A stretch of 64,000 bases of DNA. It comes from Cenococcum geophilum 1.58. Taxonomy: Eukaryota; Ascomycota; Dothideomycetes; Gloniales; Gloniaceae. Position 1 is the first letter of the stretch; each line of letters starts with the position of its first letter. Location of the stretch: assembly GCA_001692895.1 (NCBI GenBank), contig KV748183.1, forward strand, positions 3,472,001-3,536,000. The letters are read 5' to 3'. Below are positions 1 through 12,779 of the stretch, one piece after another. Made by a program: the position numbers and the translations under genes. The notes below the pieces were generated by a model that saw only the letters and a program-made list of their open reading frames with translations, was not told the DNA's origin and did no database searches.

Positions 1-185
1 TCTTATAGGGTCTCTTATATATTTCTTACTTTAAGATAATCGGCTTTCTAGCTGGCTATAAGGGCGCGAATCTACTCGCGTATGTCTATGACATTATTAT
101 TATCTTTAATTTCTAATCCCAATTAGATCTTAGGTTCCTCTTAAGTAGAGGTAGCTCTCTTAGATAAGCTTACTTTAGGTGCCAT
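1..185 (-). pseudogene. N-terminus of a degenerate gag-like ORF (element L), cut by window edge
   Basis: Reading leftward from an ATG at 185-183, the frame begins MAPKVSLSKRATST and stays free of TGA to the window edge. Its stops are only TAA/TAG at places where Gln would fit, as expected after RIP. The residue mix (Lys/Ser-rich start, then charged and helical) resembles the start of a retrotransposon Gag, and the long leader-like stretch to its right would fit a 5' LTR plus leader. I recognise no domain and see only about 60 residues. TAA/TAG-tolerant frames are easily open in this composition, so the call rests on residue composition only. Confidence 0.35.
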
Positions 186-626
186 TATTAGCTTCCTAAG
201 GTTTATTAGTATTATACGCTTTAGTTTTAATTCCGGGGGTATAGGTCCAGTCCTGTCTAGCTTATAAGGTGGGATATTATCTAGGCCTTCCCAGGCAATA
301 TAGAGTTGTTTTAGTATCTAAGTATAGCGCGTTAATACGTCGTTGCAGACGAAGTTTCTTTAGGGTGGGATATTATTAAGGCCTTCCCAGGCAAGGTAGG
401 GAGAGCTTAGTATAATATTACGGCTTAAATAAATGCCTTTAAACCAAAGCTTAAACGAATGCTATATTACGAAGATACTAAGCTAAAGAGAAGGAAAAGG
501 GGTCGCTAGGACCGATGTAAATAAATATATAGGGTAAGCCGCTAAGGCGCTAGCTTTGGGCGGGCCAATCGCAGGTCGGCAGAATATGGCAGAATTTGGC
601 AGGTAACGTGCGATAGCGCCGTTACA
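186..626 (-). mobile_element. probable 5' LTR and leader of LTR element L
   Basis: On the minus strand this stretch begins TGTAACGGCG at 626, the same type of terminus (TG, then TAACGG) as the chromovirus LTRs in this window. It then carries a TATA-like tract (about 511-525) before running into the gag-like ATG at 185. At 627 sequence alignable to chromovirus D/B begins, so 626/627 is an element junction and L probably inserted into element A. The inner LTR boundary cannot be placed and the other end lies outside the window, so no TSD can be checked. The block GCCGCTAAGGCGCTAG (537-552) recurs at 40681-40696. Confidence 0.4.
268..394. repeat. two 31-bp direct repeats in the L leader
   Basis: GGTGGGATATTAT and AGGCCTTCCCAGGCAA frame two near-identical copies at 268-298 and 364-394, 96 bp apart start to start. 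They lie in the presumed LTR/leader of element L and could be duplicated regulatory sequence. No function is visible. Confidence 0.6.
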
Positions 627-2400
627 CGGATAATAATTAGTAACAATAATAATAGAGTCGGAGTACTTATTAATTAATAGTAATAAGGATAGTAAAGGAA
701 CTAACTAGGGGTATCTAAACCTTAATAATGTAATAGAAGTAGAGACTAAAACCGCTATAGAGTAAGGCTTAGTAACGGGTATTATAATACTGTTAGATAC
801 GGCATCTATCGCTTTATAAGATGGAAGGAGTAATATATAGAGACAATTAAGTAAGTAGACAACTGCTAGTGCTAGCTTACCACTTAATAAAGGCAAAAGG
901 CTAAAGGTTTAAGATTCTTAAGACGAGATAAAAGATAACTAAGATTCTTAAGATGAGATAAGGCACGCTTAAGGACCTATAATAGACGAAAACTGATAGG
1001 ATAGAGTAATAGCTTAGTTTAGTAATATATAAATAAGCTTAGGACGAAGTTTTCTAAAGGTATAAGACTTTTAAGATAAGATAAGTAAGATCTAGGACTT
1101 TTAAGACGAGATAAGGACACTAGTAAAGCCTAGTTAAACTAAGGCTAGAGCGCAGCTTAAGAAAGAAGTAAGCTTAAGGGGTTAAGAATTTGGAGTATAA
1201 ATAAGGACACCTATAAGAAAGAAGTAAGAGACTTCGCTATAGATTAGGGAATCTATAATATAAACAGCAGTTAGATTGGGAGACAGATATATAGACCTAG
1301 AAGACTTATTAGGCGAACGCAGTGTTTAACCTAAAGATTAAAAAGTTAATACAGTGATTAAGAAGTAAGAGAACTTTGAGGATCTAATTATAAGACGTAA
1401 ATAATAAGAAACCATGGACGAGTTTAGAGCAAGAATTATTATATGGTAAGAAAAGAAACTAGATATAAGATCTAGCACACTAGGTTGTATAAGGGATAAA
1501 GTACCCGTATAAAGAATTACCAATAGGCTGAGAATAGGCATATTAAGAGCTAAGTGGCTTACTAAACTAGAAAATGAAGAGGATCTAGGGATTCCTATTA
1601 GGTTTAAAGAACGATATATAAAAGGCTATTATAACGTAGTAATAAGAAGATACTTCTTTACGGACAGACCGTATACACTCTAGCAGCTATACTAAAAGTG
1701 GTATAGGTAACGACACAATAATAAGTAGGAAGATTTCTATATATAGTTGGATAAAAAAGTTATCTAGGACTACCTAATTACGGAAAAAGCAATAAATTAT
1801 ATTAAGGGAGCCTTAATTATAATATTAAAGGATCTAGAGAAATAATTAGAGGACTAAAGGAGCGAGAGGCGCGTCTTAGTACTTATAAATGAAGTTATAA
1901 CGTTTAGATTAGTGTAACAGAGGTTTAAACTTAAAGATAAAGACAAGTTAAGAGTTGACCTAAAGCACCTAGTATACTATACGCTATTATAGATTGTATA
2001 TATAGATGATATATATAAGATACACAAGAATCCAAAAGAAAAGAACTGGAAATACCCTATAAGGATATATTATATAATAGATAAACAATAGTATAGGAAT
2101 GCTAAGTATATATACGGCTAGCATCTAGTAGAAGTCTAAGAGGAAGGAAGTTTAATACTTTAACTAGGAAGGTTCCTTAGGGAAGAATGCTTAGATGGAT
2201 AATAATAGTAGGAATGTCTAGAGAATACCTATTTATGGTATATTAAAGATAAAAAGCAAACTAGGTATTAGCTAAAGAATAAGCTAAGTATAATAGGATT
2301 AAGTAGCTAATAGTTAGGAAAAGTAGAGGCTTATAGGATTAGAGGGAGCTAGTAGTAAAGCCTTAGACCCTTAAAGGAATTTAAGGATAATACCTAAACC
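627..2400 (+). pseudogene. gag: gag C-terminus and gag-protease linker of chromovirus A
   Basis: Degenerate coding sequence collinear with the region downstream of the CCHC knuckle in copies B and D. From about 870 it is closely alignable to D (29280 onward) and B (12780 leftward). The 627-870 part is more diverged. It is notable for its length: about 480 codons of basic, Lys/Glu-rich sequence lie between the knuckle and the protease in this family. A charged segment near 1410-2200 is conserved in all copies. Stops are almost all TAA/TAG. I do not recognise a domain in the linker. It may be a capsid-type or second structural domain, which is inference. Confidence 0.55.
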
Positions 2401-5400
2401 TAAAAGTTAATTAGTAAGATTAATAGTTTAAAGCGTTAATAGATAGTGGAGCAATATAAAACTATATCTTACTAGCAGTAGTTAAAAGGATGGGGCTACT
2501 ATATAGGCAAAAAGAGTACCCTTATTTATTAGTAATAATTTTAGGAGATCTAATAGCTTATGGAGGAGGTATTATTAATCTTAAAATAGGACTAATTTAG
2601 ATAACTATTAAAGGAAGATAAGTTAAGATGTCTTTTAATATATTACTATTAGGGAATAATAAGGCAGTATTAGGAATGCCTTAGTTATAGGAATATAATC
2701 TAAAGATTAATTAGATTATAGGTTAGGTTAATATTAGAGATATATAATAATATAAGATGCGATAATAAACTAAGTTAGTATGGTACTAAGTTGGAGTAAT
2801 ATATAAGAAGACTAATTAAGGATTAAGCTATATACTAAAGAGATACTATAAGTATAGTAAGAAGCTATAGTTACTAGAAAGTGAAAAGCTATTAAATTAT
2901 ATAGTATAGGACTATAAGATAGAGCTAGAACTAGGAATAAGTTTAAGGTTCTACCTAACTTATAAGTTAATAGAAAAAGAGTTATAGGCACTTAAGAAGT
3001 TTGTCTAGGAAAATCTTTAAAAAGGATATATTAGACTATTACAGTTATTAGTGGGATATTTAGTACTATTCGTACTAAAGAAAAATAGAAAACTTAGGCT
3101 ATATATTAACTACAGATAGTTAAATAGTATTACTAGGAAGAATAGGTATCCTTTACCCTTAATTAGTGAAATTTAAGATAGGATTGGTAATGCGTAAATC
3201 TTTACGAAGATAGATCTAAGATAGGCGTACCATTAAATTAGAATTAAGGAAGGTAATAAATAAAAGGCAGCCTTTAGGNNAAAGGAAGGACTATATAAAC
3301 TACTAGTTATATAATTTAGGCTTATAAACGCACCAGCAACGTTTTAGAAGCGTATTAATAATATATTAAGGGAATACTTAGATAAATTTATTATAGCATA
3401 CCTTAACAATATTATTATCTACTTAATAAATAAGGAAGAATATAGAGAATATATTAAATGGGTCTTAAAGAGACTATAAGAAGAATAGATACTAGTAGTA
3501 ATTAAGAAATGCGAATTCTTTACTAGGAAGACAGATTTTGTCGGATTTATTATTAAACTAGGCCAACTTAGTATAGACCTAAAGAAGATTAAGGCCATAG
3601 TAAATTAGCAAGAACTAGAAAATATAACACAGTTAAGGTTATTTCTAGGGTTTTATAACTACTACAGAAGGTTTATAGCTTAATAGTTAAAGAATATTAA
3701 GCCATTTATAAGATTAATAAAAAAGGAAGAACTATAGGTATAGGGAGAGGAATAAAAGGAACTGTTTAAAAGAGTTAAATAGTTGTTTACCTAGGAGCCA
3801 GTTTTTAAAATCTATTAACTATAGTTAGAGACAGTGGTTAAAACAGATATATTAGACTATATACTAGGAGCGTACTTTCTATAGAAATATAAGAATAGAT
3901 AGCACCTAGTGGTATACTATAGTTAAAAGATAACACTACTAAAACTAAACTATAACATCTATAATAAGGAGTTATTAGGTATAGTTACAGCACTAAAAAA
4001 AATAGAGGTTATTTTTATAAAGTATAGAAAAACTATTTATAGTTAAGACGGATTATAAGAACCTAATAGGGTTCCTAATAATAAAAGAACTTAATTACAG
4101 ATAGGCTAGATAGGTGGAGATGCTTATAAAATACTATTTTAAGATTTAGTATACTAAGGGTATAGAGAATACACGAGCAGACGCTCTAAGTAGAAAGGCT
4201 AAACTATAAAACAATAAAAAGCTATTAGGGGCTTTATTGCGAAGGGATATAGATAGATTAATTAGGTATAATTATCCAAAGATCGCAGTAATATAAGAAG
4301 AGAAGATCTACGAATTACTAGAGAGTAATTAGATATAAAAGATCCTAGACGCATAAATAAAGGATCTAGACTTAGAGTAGTATAAAAATTAAAAAGCGAT
4401 ATATATACTAAGATCTATTATAAAAGAGTTTATTAAGTTATTTTATAAAGGACCAACTTAAGGACATAACGGAGCTATAGGCTTAGTGTTAAGACTTTAA
4501 AAGGAGTATATTATTAATAGAATCTAGGGACTAGCTAGGTAAGTTATAAAAGAATATTTAGATTGCTAATAAAATAAACTAATAAGGCATAAGCTATATA
4601 GAGAGCTATAACCTATTAAAATACTAGAGAGACTATAGGAGGTTATATTATAGGACTTTATTATTAAGTTACTAAAGTTAAAAAACCCTATTACCGGATA
4701 AGATTATAACGCGATCTTAGTGATAATAGATAAGCTTATAAAGTGGGGATACTTTATAGCATATTTAGAAGAAATATTAGCGGAAGATGTCGCTAGAATC
4801 TATATTAAAGAAGTATTTATAAGATATAGAGCACTAAGCAAGATTATATTAGATAGAGATCTAAAATTTATAGTAGTATTCTGGGAAGTGTTTTTAGTAG
4901 AGTAAGGAGTATAAGTAGTAACTTTTACCGCATATTATTTACAGACAGACGGTTAAATAGAAAGATTAAATTAGATACTAGAATAGTATCTAAGATATTA
5001 TATTAATTATATATAGAATAATTAGGTATTGCTATTACTAGTTATATAGTTTATATATAATATAACACTATAAGAAGGAATAGGCATATTACTATTTAAG
5101 GCGAATTATGGATATAAGCTAAAGACCTTATTATTACTATATTAAGCAAAGAAGATAAGTAGTATAGCTAAATAAAGAATAAAGAGTTTAATAAATCTTT
5201 ATACAGACCTTATAGAAACAGCTAAGGTAGTATAATAAAGAATAAAAAAGTACTATAATACTAAGAGATCTAAGGGACTAGATCTTAAGGAGGGAGATAA
5301 AGTATAGCTACTATATAAAAACTTTAAGAGTTAACGACTAAGTAAGAAGTTAGACTATATCAGACTAAGACCTTTTAAAATTACGTAGAAAATTTCACCG

Positions 5401-6654
5401 GTTATATTTAAATTAAACCTACTAGCTAGGATAAAGATCTACCCTATATAGCATATTATAATACTAGAGCTAGTATACGGGAATATTAAGCTACTAGTCT
5501 ATAAGGCAGACATATATAAAGAACAAGAAAAAGACAAATAGTAAGTTTTAAAGATCATTAGTTATAAGGACATAGACAATAAAATATAGTATAAAGTAAA
5601 GTGGACAGGCTATAATAAGATTACTTAGGAGCTACTAAAGAACCTAAAAAACGCTATAGGAAAGGTACAGGAGTATTAAAAGAGAAAAGATTAGGTAATA
5701 TTAATAAAGGGGAATTACTAAAGAATAAGTTACCTAAGGGGGACCTAGAAAGAACGACTGCCGAACTACTTAGAGTTATTTCCTTCTCTATTAGAAGAGA
5801 ACCCGTTCTTTTATTACTAAGTTTTTATAAACCTTATTAAATAAGTTTCTACTCCTTTAAATAAACCTTCTTATAGACACGTTCTAAACACTAAAGGTAG
5901 GCGTAAGCTAGACGCTAAGCTTTAAGAACACATGCGGATTCTTCTAAGGTATATTAGACCGCAAGCAGCGCCGAGGATAGCTTACCATTAAGCTTCGCGG
6001 TAGTAGATTAAATATAAAACCCTATAACAAATTACTTAGGGAACTTAGAGACTATTAAGAGTTATAGGACGCGTATACTTAATGTTAGAAATTAAGTAAA
6101 TATCGCAGGATAATTAAATGTTTGCTTTAGTACACTCTATATAAAAAGAGGGCTATTAAAATAAAGGACTCGCTAACACAATATAAACTAACCCCTCTTT
6201 CGCGCAATAGGAACACGGAGATAGCATTATATCACTAAGCAATAGTATAAAAGAGACTATACGCGTATAATAAAGAGTTAAAGAAGAAGAAGGCGCTTTA
6301 GGTATTATAAGTAACAATATTAACTAAATTAATTAGACGGATATTACACCTCTAGTAAACAACTTAGAGATACTAGGTATCTTTAAGGACGAAAATAGAG
6401 AGAAGGGAGATAGTGTTACGGACGCTTTAAGTATAATATTATAACTACTTAGAAAGGAGTTAAAGGAAGCTAGTTAGTTAATATAAGTACGGTTTAAGAT
6501 AAAACCCGTAGAACTATACAACAAGGAATAGTAAGCAGAGTTACGTAATATAATCTATATAATCTATATAATCTATAAGATCTATAATAGAGTAAATAGA
6601 GTAAATAGAGCAGATAGAGTAACAACTTTCTTAGGAGTACGGTTGTGTATTTAA
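2401..6654 (+). pseudogene. pol: pol of chromovirus A (PR-RT-RH-IN-chromodomain-extension)
   Basis: Domains in order are as follows. Retropepsin has its active site ALIDSGA with the Asp codon at 2441. RT lies at about 3000-3620, with the catalytic box changed from YLDD to YLNN (3399-3423). RNase H lies at about 3780-4200. A +1 frameshift in an A-run near 4001 moves the frame. Zinc-binding and core integrase lie at about 4430-5330, with DFIIKL, IIDKLIKWGYF, ILDRDLKF and the QTDG motif near 4941. The chromodomain lies at about 5540-5660 (KVKWTGYNKIT). From the integrase on, the frame (position 1 mod 3) has only TAA/TAG stops. It continues past the chromodomain through 5661-6413 and into the 3' LTR, to TAA at 6652-6654. 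RIP has converted many Gln and Trp codons, so nothing here can be functional. Confidence 0.85.
6397..6413 (+). promoter_or_regulatory. polypurine tract of A
   Basis: The purine run AGAGAGAAGGGAGATAG sits directly before the 3' LTR start at 6414. It is conserved in B and D and is the expected plus-strand primer. In this family it also lies inside the extended Pol frame, reading roughly KDENREKGDS. Confidence 0.75.
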
Positions 6655-6797
6655 GGACCCTTAATCCCTACCTAAATAGTTCCTTCCTTATAATAATTTT
6701 TAGAATACAATTAAAGTTAATCTATTAGGCAACCACTCTACTAGTTATTATTACATTGTTGACTTACTTACAATACCTATATACCTAGCCTATTAAC
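6414..6797 (+). repeat. 3' LTR of chromovirus A (left part)
   Basis: Starts TGTTACGGACGC and is alignable with the LTRs of B and D. It is broken at 6797 by insertion of B and resumes at 14756-14797, ending CCGTTACA; joined length is about 421 bp. A tandem stretch of ATCTATATA-type units and GAGTAAATA units at about 6545-6625 differs in length and sequence from the same place in B and D. The TATA-like TATTTAAG follows at about 6649. Confidence 0.85.
6793..6797. repeat. left TSD of B (TTAAC)
   Basis: TTAAC at 6793-6797 is repeated at 14756-14760 immediately outside the other end of B. Removing B and one copy restores a continuous A LTR that aligns to B and D. Confidence 0.85.
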
Positions 6798-7222
6798 TAT
6801 AACGGAACCTTGTAGCAAGAACTACGGTAGGCTCGTTATTAGGCTAGGTGTATAGGAAATGCAAGTATAAAAGTCAACAACATAATAATAACTGGTGGAG
6901 TGGTTGCCTAATAGATTAACTCTAATTATATTCTAAGAATTACTATAAGGAAGGAACTATCTAGGTAGGGATTAAGGGTCCTTAAATACACAACCGTACT
7001 CCTATAAAATCCTTCTTATATGTAATATACGTCTTATATATAAGGTACGTAAGTTTCTTTTATTCCTCTTATTTAATACGTAGCATATTATATAACCTTA
7101 GTTACCATTTCTCGTCACATAGTTCTATTGGCTCTATTCTAGACCGTGCCTAAATTAACCAACTAGCTTCTTTCGTCTCTTCTCTAAGTAGTTATAATAT
7201 TGTACTTAAAGCGTCTATAACA
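6798..7222 (-). repeat. 3' LTR of chromovirus B
   Basis: 425 bp, from TATAACGGAACC (TG to TA change) to the complement of TGTTATAGACGC. The element-sense strand is open in the Pol frame for 79 codons, from the LTR start at 7222 to TAA at 6984-6982. The same TAA sits in a TATA-like TATTTAAG. A polypurine tract lies just inside at 7223-7240. Confidence 0.9.
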
Positions 7223-10200
7223 CCATCTCCCTCCTTTTTATCTTCGTCCTTAAAGATTTAAAATATCTCTAAGTTATTTACTAGAGGTGTAATATCCGTC
7301 TAATTAATTTAGTTAATATTATTACTTATTATACCTAAAGCAATTTCTTCTTTATACGCCTAACGTCGTGCTTATACTATTGCTGTAATATTATCTCTTA
7401 GTGAGATTATACCGTCTCCGTGTTCTCGTTATTTAAAAGAGGGGTTAGTTTATATTACGTTAGCAAACCCATCTTTATAATAACCGTCCTCTTACTTAGA
7501 GTGTACTAAAGCGAATATTCGTTCGTTCTATAACGTTCGCTCTACTTTTAATGCTAAATATACGCGACCTATTACTCTTAATAGTCATCTAGTTCCCTAA
7601 TTAATTTGTCTTAGGGTTTTGTGTTTAATCTACTGCTGCGCGGCTAGATAGTAAACTATTGCAAGCCCTTACTAAGTTAGAACGTTCCTATGACGCAGAA
7701 TAGAAGGCCTTAGATACTTAAATTGCGGCGTCTACTTGTCTGCTTCGTCTTAAGAAGGTTTATAAGAAGGTTTGTTCTAAGGAGTAGAAACTTATAGAAT
7801 AAGGTTTATAGGAACTAGGTAATAAAAAAACGGATTCTCTTTTAATAGAGAAGGAAATAGATCTAAGTAGTTCGGCAACTGCTCTTCTTAGGTCCCCCTT
7901 AGGTAACTCATTCTTTAGCGATCCTTCTTTATTAATACTACCTAACCTAATTTCTTCTAATACTCCTGTACCTTTCTTATAGCGTTTTTTAAATTCTCTA
8001 GTGGCTCCTAGGTAGTCTTAGTATAGCCTATCCACTTAACCTTATACTATATTTCGTTGTCGATGTCCTTATAATTAACAATCTTTAATACTTACCATTT
8101 ATCTTCTTCTTGCCCTCTATACATGTTTGCTTTATAAACTAGTAGCTTAATATTCCTATATACTAGCTTTAGTATTATAATATACTATATAAGGTAGATC
8201 TTTATTTTAGCTAGTAGGTTTAACTTAAATATAACCAGTAAAATCCTCTATGTAATTTTAAAAGGTCCTAGTTTAATATAGTTTAACTTCTTGCTTAGTT
8301 GTTAATTCTTAAAATTTTTATATAGTAGCTATACTTTATCTCCCTCCTTAAGATCTGGTCCCTTAGATCTCTTAGCATTATAGTACTTTTTCATTCTTTC
8401 TTACACTTTCTTTACTAATTCCATAAGGTCTATATAAAGATTTATTAACATCTTTATTCTTTCTTTAGCTATACTACTTATTTTCTTTACTTACCGTAGT
8501 AATAATAATATTCTTAGCTTATATCTATAATTTACCTTAAATAGTAATATGCCTATTCCTTCTTAAGGTATTGCGTTATATGCAAACTATATAACTAGTA
8601 ACAGTAATACCTAATTATTCTGTGCGTAATTAATATAATGCCTTAGATACTGTTCTAGTGTCTAGTTTAATCTTTCTATTTAACCATCTATCTGCGGATA
8701 ATATGCGGTAGAAGTTACTACTTAAACTCCTTACTCCGCTAAGAATACTTCCTAGAATGCTATTATAAATCTTAAATCTCTATCCAATATAATTTTGCTT
8801 AGTGCTCCATATTTTATAAACACTTTTTTAATATAAATTCTAGCGACATCTTCCGCTAAGATTTCTTCTATATATACTATAAAGTATCCCCACTTTATAA
8901 GCTTATCTACTATCACTAAGATCGCGTTATAATCTTGTCCAGTAATAGGATCTTTTAATTTTAACAACTTAATAATAAAGTCCTATAATATAACCTCCCA
9001 TAGTCTTTCTAGTATTTTAATAGGTTGTAGCCCTTTATATAGCTTATACCTCGTTAGTTTATTCCTTTAGTAATCTAGACATTCCTTTATAACTTTTCTA
9101 GCTATCCTCTAGATTCCGTTAATAATATATTCCTTCTATAGTCTTAACACTAAGCCCGTAGCTCTATTATATCCTTAAGTTAATCCCTTATAGAAGTCTT
9201 TCATAAACTACTCTACTATGCTTCTTAGGATATACTTTACTTCTTAATTTTCATATATATCCGTTTATAGATCTTCTAGCTATGCTTCTAGAATTTTTTA
9301 TACCTAAAAGCTTTCTAGTATCTCGTAGACTTTCTCTAGTTTATTATCTTTTTAAGTTGCTGCGATTTTTAGATAATTATACCTAATTAATCTATCTATA
9401 TCCTTTTATAATAAAGCCCCCAATAGCTTTTCCTTATTTTATAGTTTAGCTTTACAGCTTAAAGCATCTACCCGCGTATTATCTGTACCTTTAGTATACT
9501 AGATTTTAAAATAGTATTCCACAAGCATCTCTACCCATCTAACCTATCTTCGGTTAAGTTTCTTCGTCATTAGGAATCCTATTAGGTTCTTATAATCTAT
9601 CTTAACTATAAATAGTTTCTCTATACCTTATAAGAATGCTCTCTATTTCTTTAGTACTATAACTATACCTAACAACTCCTTATTATAGATGTTATAGTTT
9701 AACTCTAGTAGTGTTATCTTCCGACTATAGTATACTACTAGGTACCATCCATCTTAATGCCTTTGCATAAAGCATACCCCTAGTATATAGTCTGATATAT
9801 CTATTTCTATAACCATCTCTAGTCCTAGTTAATAGATCTTAAGAACTGGCTCCTAGGTAAATAACTTTTTAACTTTTCTAAAGAGTTCTCTTTGCTCCTC
9901 TCCTTATACCTATAGTTCTTCTTTCTTTATTAACCGCGTAAGTGGCTTAATATCCTTTAACTACTGCGCTATAAACCTTCTATAGTAATTACAAAACCCT
10001 AGGAACAATCTTAACTATATAACGTTCTCTAGTTCCTACTAATTCACTATAGCCTCGATCTTCTTTAGATCTATACTAAGTTAGCCTAGTTTAATAATAA
10101 ATCTAACGAAATCAGTCTTCCTAGTAAAGAACTCGCATTTCTTAATTACTACTAGCATTTGTTCTTCTTATAGTCTCTTTAAGACCTATTTAACGTATTC

Positions 10201-11240
10201 CCCGTGTTCTTCCTTAGTTATTAAGTAGATAATAATATTATTAAGATATACCATAACAAATTTATTCAAGTGTTCTCCTAATACATTATTAATACGCTTC
10301 TAGAACATTACTAGTGCGTTTATAAGCCCGAATTGCATAACTAATAGTTTATACAGTCCTTTCTTTAACCTAAAGGCTACCTTCTATTTATCGCCTTCCT
10401 TAATCCTAATCTAATAGTACGCCCATCTTAGATCTATCTTTATAAAGATTTACGCATTACCTATCCTATCTTAGATTTCGCTAATTAAGGGTAAAGAATA
10501 CCTATCCTTCCTAATAATGCTGTTTAACTGCCTATAGTTGATACACAGCCTTAGTTTACTATTTTTCTTTAGTATAAACAGTACTGGATAACCTACTAAT
10601 AACTGCGATAGTCTAATATATCCCTTTTATAGATTTTCCTAAATAAACTCTTTTAACGCTCTACCTTCTTCTTCGGTAAGCTTATAGATTGGAAAGAACT
10701 TTAGACTTATTCCTAGTTCTAACTCTATTTTATAGTCCCATACTATATATTCTAACAGCTTTTTACTTTCTAGTAACCATAGTTTTTTACTATACTTATG
10801 GTATCTCTTTAGTATATAACTTAGTCCTTTTTCTGTTTTTTTATAGGTTGCTCCTACTTAGTACTATACTAACTTGGCTTATTATTATATCTTACGGCGT
10901 TAAGTATCTCTAATATCAACTTAACCTATAATCCAATTAATCCTTGGATTATATTCCTATAACTAAGGCATACCTAATACTACCTCGTCCCGTTCTAATG
11001 GTAGGATATTAAAAAACATCTTAATTTATCTTCCTTTAATAGTTATCTAAATAGGTCCTATTTTAAGATTGATAATCCCTCCTCTATAGGTTATTAGATC
11101 TCCTAAAATTGTAACTAATAGGTAAGGTTGCTCCTTTTATCTATAAGGTAGTCCCATTCTCTTAACTACTATTAGTAAGATATGGTTTTACGTTACTCCA
11201 CTATCTATTAGCGCTTTAAACTGCTAATCTTACTAATTAA
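6982..11240 (-). pseudogene. pol: pol of chromovirus B with C-terminal extension into the LTR
   Basis: Read leftward. Protease has ALIDSGVT at about 11213-11190. RT lies at about 10640-9960 with YLNN at about 10250-10227. RNase H follows to about 9480. Integrase lies at about 9240-8330, with an open stretch 8967-8752 containing the DK-LIKWGYF and RDL-RF segments. The chromodomain lies at about 8100-7985. Beyond it the same frame runs about 250 codons to the LTR and 79 codons inside it. Extension segments such as RVIGRVYLAL, RIFALVHSK, ALGIISNNIN and TDITPLVNNLEI recur in A and D with mainly conservative changes, which is the pattern of a protein under selection before RIP. The extension has no family I recognise. 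Confidence 0.85.
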
Positions 11241-12779
11241 CTTATAAATTTAGGTATTATTCTTAAATTCCTTTAAGGGTCTAAGGCTTTACCACTAGCT
11301 CCCTCTAGTCCCGTAGGCCTCTACTTTTCCTAACTATTAGCTGCTTAATCCTAGCGTACTTAGCTTATTCTTTAGCTAATGCCTAGTTCGCTTTTTATCT
11401 TTAATATGCCATAGATATATATTTTCTAGGCATTTCTACCACTATTGTCCTTCTAAGCATTCTTCTATAAGGAATCTTCCTAGTTAAAGTACTAAACTTC
11501 CTTCCTTTTGGACCTCTGCTGGATGCCATCTATGCATGTATTTGGCATTCCTATACTATTGCTCATCCGTCATCTGTTATCCAGTACATCCTTATAGGGT
11601 ATTTCCGATTCTTTTCCTTCGGATTCTTATATATTTTACACATATTATCTACGCACGCAATCTATAATAACGTATAGTATACTAGGTGCTTTGGGTTAAC
11701 TCTTAGCTCGTCTTCGTCCTTAAGTTTAAACCTTTATCGTGCTAATCTAAACGTTGCGACTTTATTTATAGGTACTAAGATATGCCTCTTACTTCTCTAG
11801 TCCTCTAAACGTTCCTCTAGATCCTTTAACGTTATAATTAAGGCTCCTTTAATATACGTTATGGCCTTTTCTATAATTGGGTGGTTCTAGATAACTTTTT
11901 TGTCTAACCACATATAGAAATCTTCCCACTTATTATTATGCCTTTGCTTATACCACTTTTAGTATAACTGCTAGAGTATATACGGTCTATCCATAAGGAA
12001 GTATTTTCTTATTACTGCATTATAACAGCCCTTTATGTATCGTTCCTTAAACCTAGTTAAAATCCCTAGATCCTCTTTATCTTCCAGTTCGGTAAGCCAC
12101 TTAGCTCTTAGTATGCCTGCTCTTGGCCTATTAGTGATTCTTTATACTAGTGCTCTGTCCTTTATACGTCCTAATATACTAGATCTCTTATTTAGTTTCT
12201 GCTCTTACCATAAGGTAATTCTTGCCCTAAACTCCTCTATGGTTTCTTTTACGTTACGTCTTATAAGTAGATCCTTAAAGTCTTCCTGCTTCTTAATCTT
12301 GGTATTAACTTTTTAATCTTTAGGCTAAACACTATATTCCCCTAGTAAGTCTTCTAGGTCTATATATCTGTCTCCCAGTCTAATCGCTATTTGCGCTATA
12401 GATTCTCTAATCTATAAAGAAGCTTCTTACCTCTTATTTATGGGTGTCCTAATTTATACTCCAAATTCTTAACCCTTTAGGTTCTTTAATCCCAAGCTCG
12501 CTTCTAACTTAAGCTTAGCTCCCGCCTTAGTCCAACTAGGCGTCTATAGTATTCTTATCTCGTCTTAAAAGTCTTAAATCTCACTTATCTCGTCTTAAGA
12601 GTCATGTGCCTGTGGGAAACTCTATCCTAAGCTTATTCGTATATTTCTAAACCAAGCTACTACCCTACTCCATCAGTTTTCGTCCGTTATGGGTCCTTAG
12701 GTATGCCTTATCTTGTCTTAAGAATCTTAGTCGTCTCTTATCTTATCTTAAGAATCTTAAGCCTTTGGCCTTTTGCCTT

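Larger units (their letters stand above)
627..6797 (+). mobile_element. Ty3/gypsy chromovirus A, 5'-interrupted
   Basis: A RIP-degenerate chromovirus reading gag C-terminus, protease, RT, RNase H, integrase, chromodomain, C-terminal extension, 3' LTR. It is collinear with copies B and D. Its 5' LTR and most of gag are missing because L abuts it at 627. Its 3' LTR starts at 6414 and is split by B: the last 42 bp lie at 14756-14797. A then abuts copia E2, so A was inserted into E2. Two undetermined bases lie at 3279-3280 within RT. Confidence 0.85.

Noticed and set aside
10689..12316. Plus-strand ORFs at 10689-10913 and 12035-12316
   Set aside because: Antisense to degenerate pol and linker of B; the real frame is on the minus strand and is supported by A and D.
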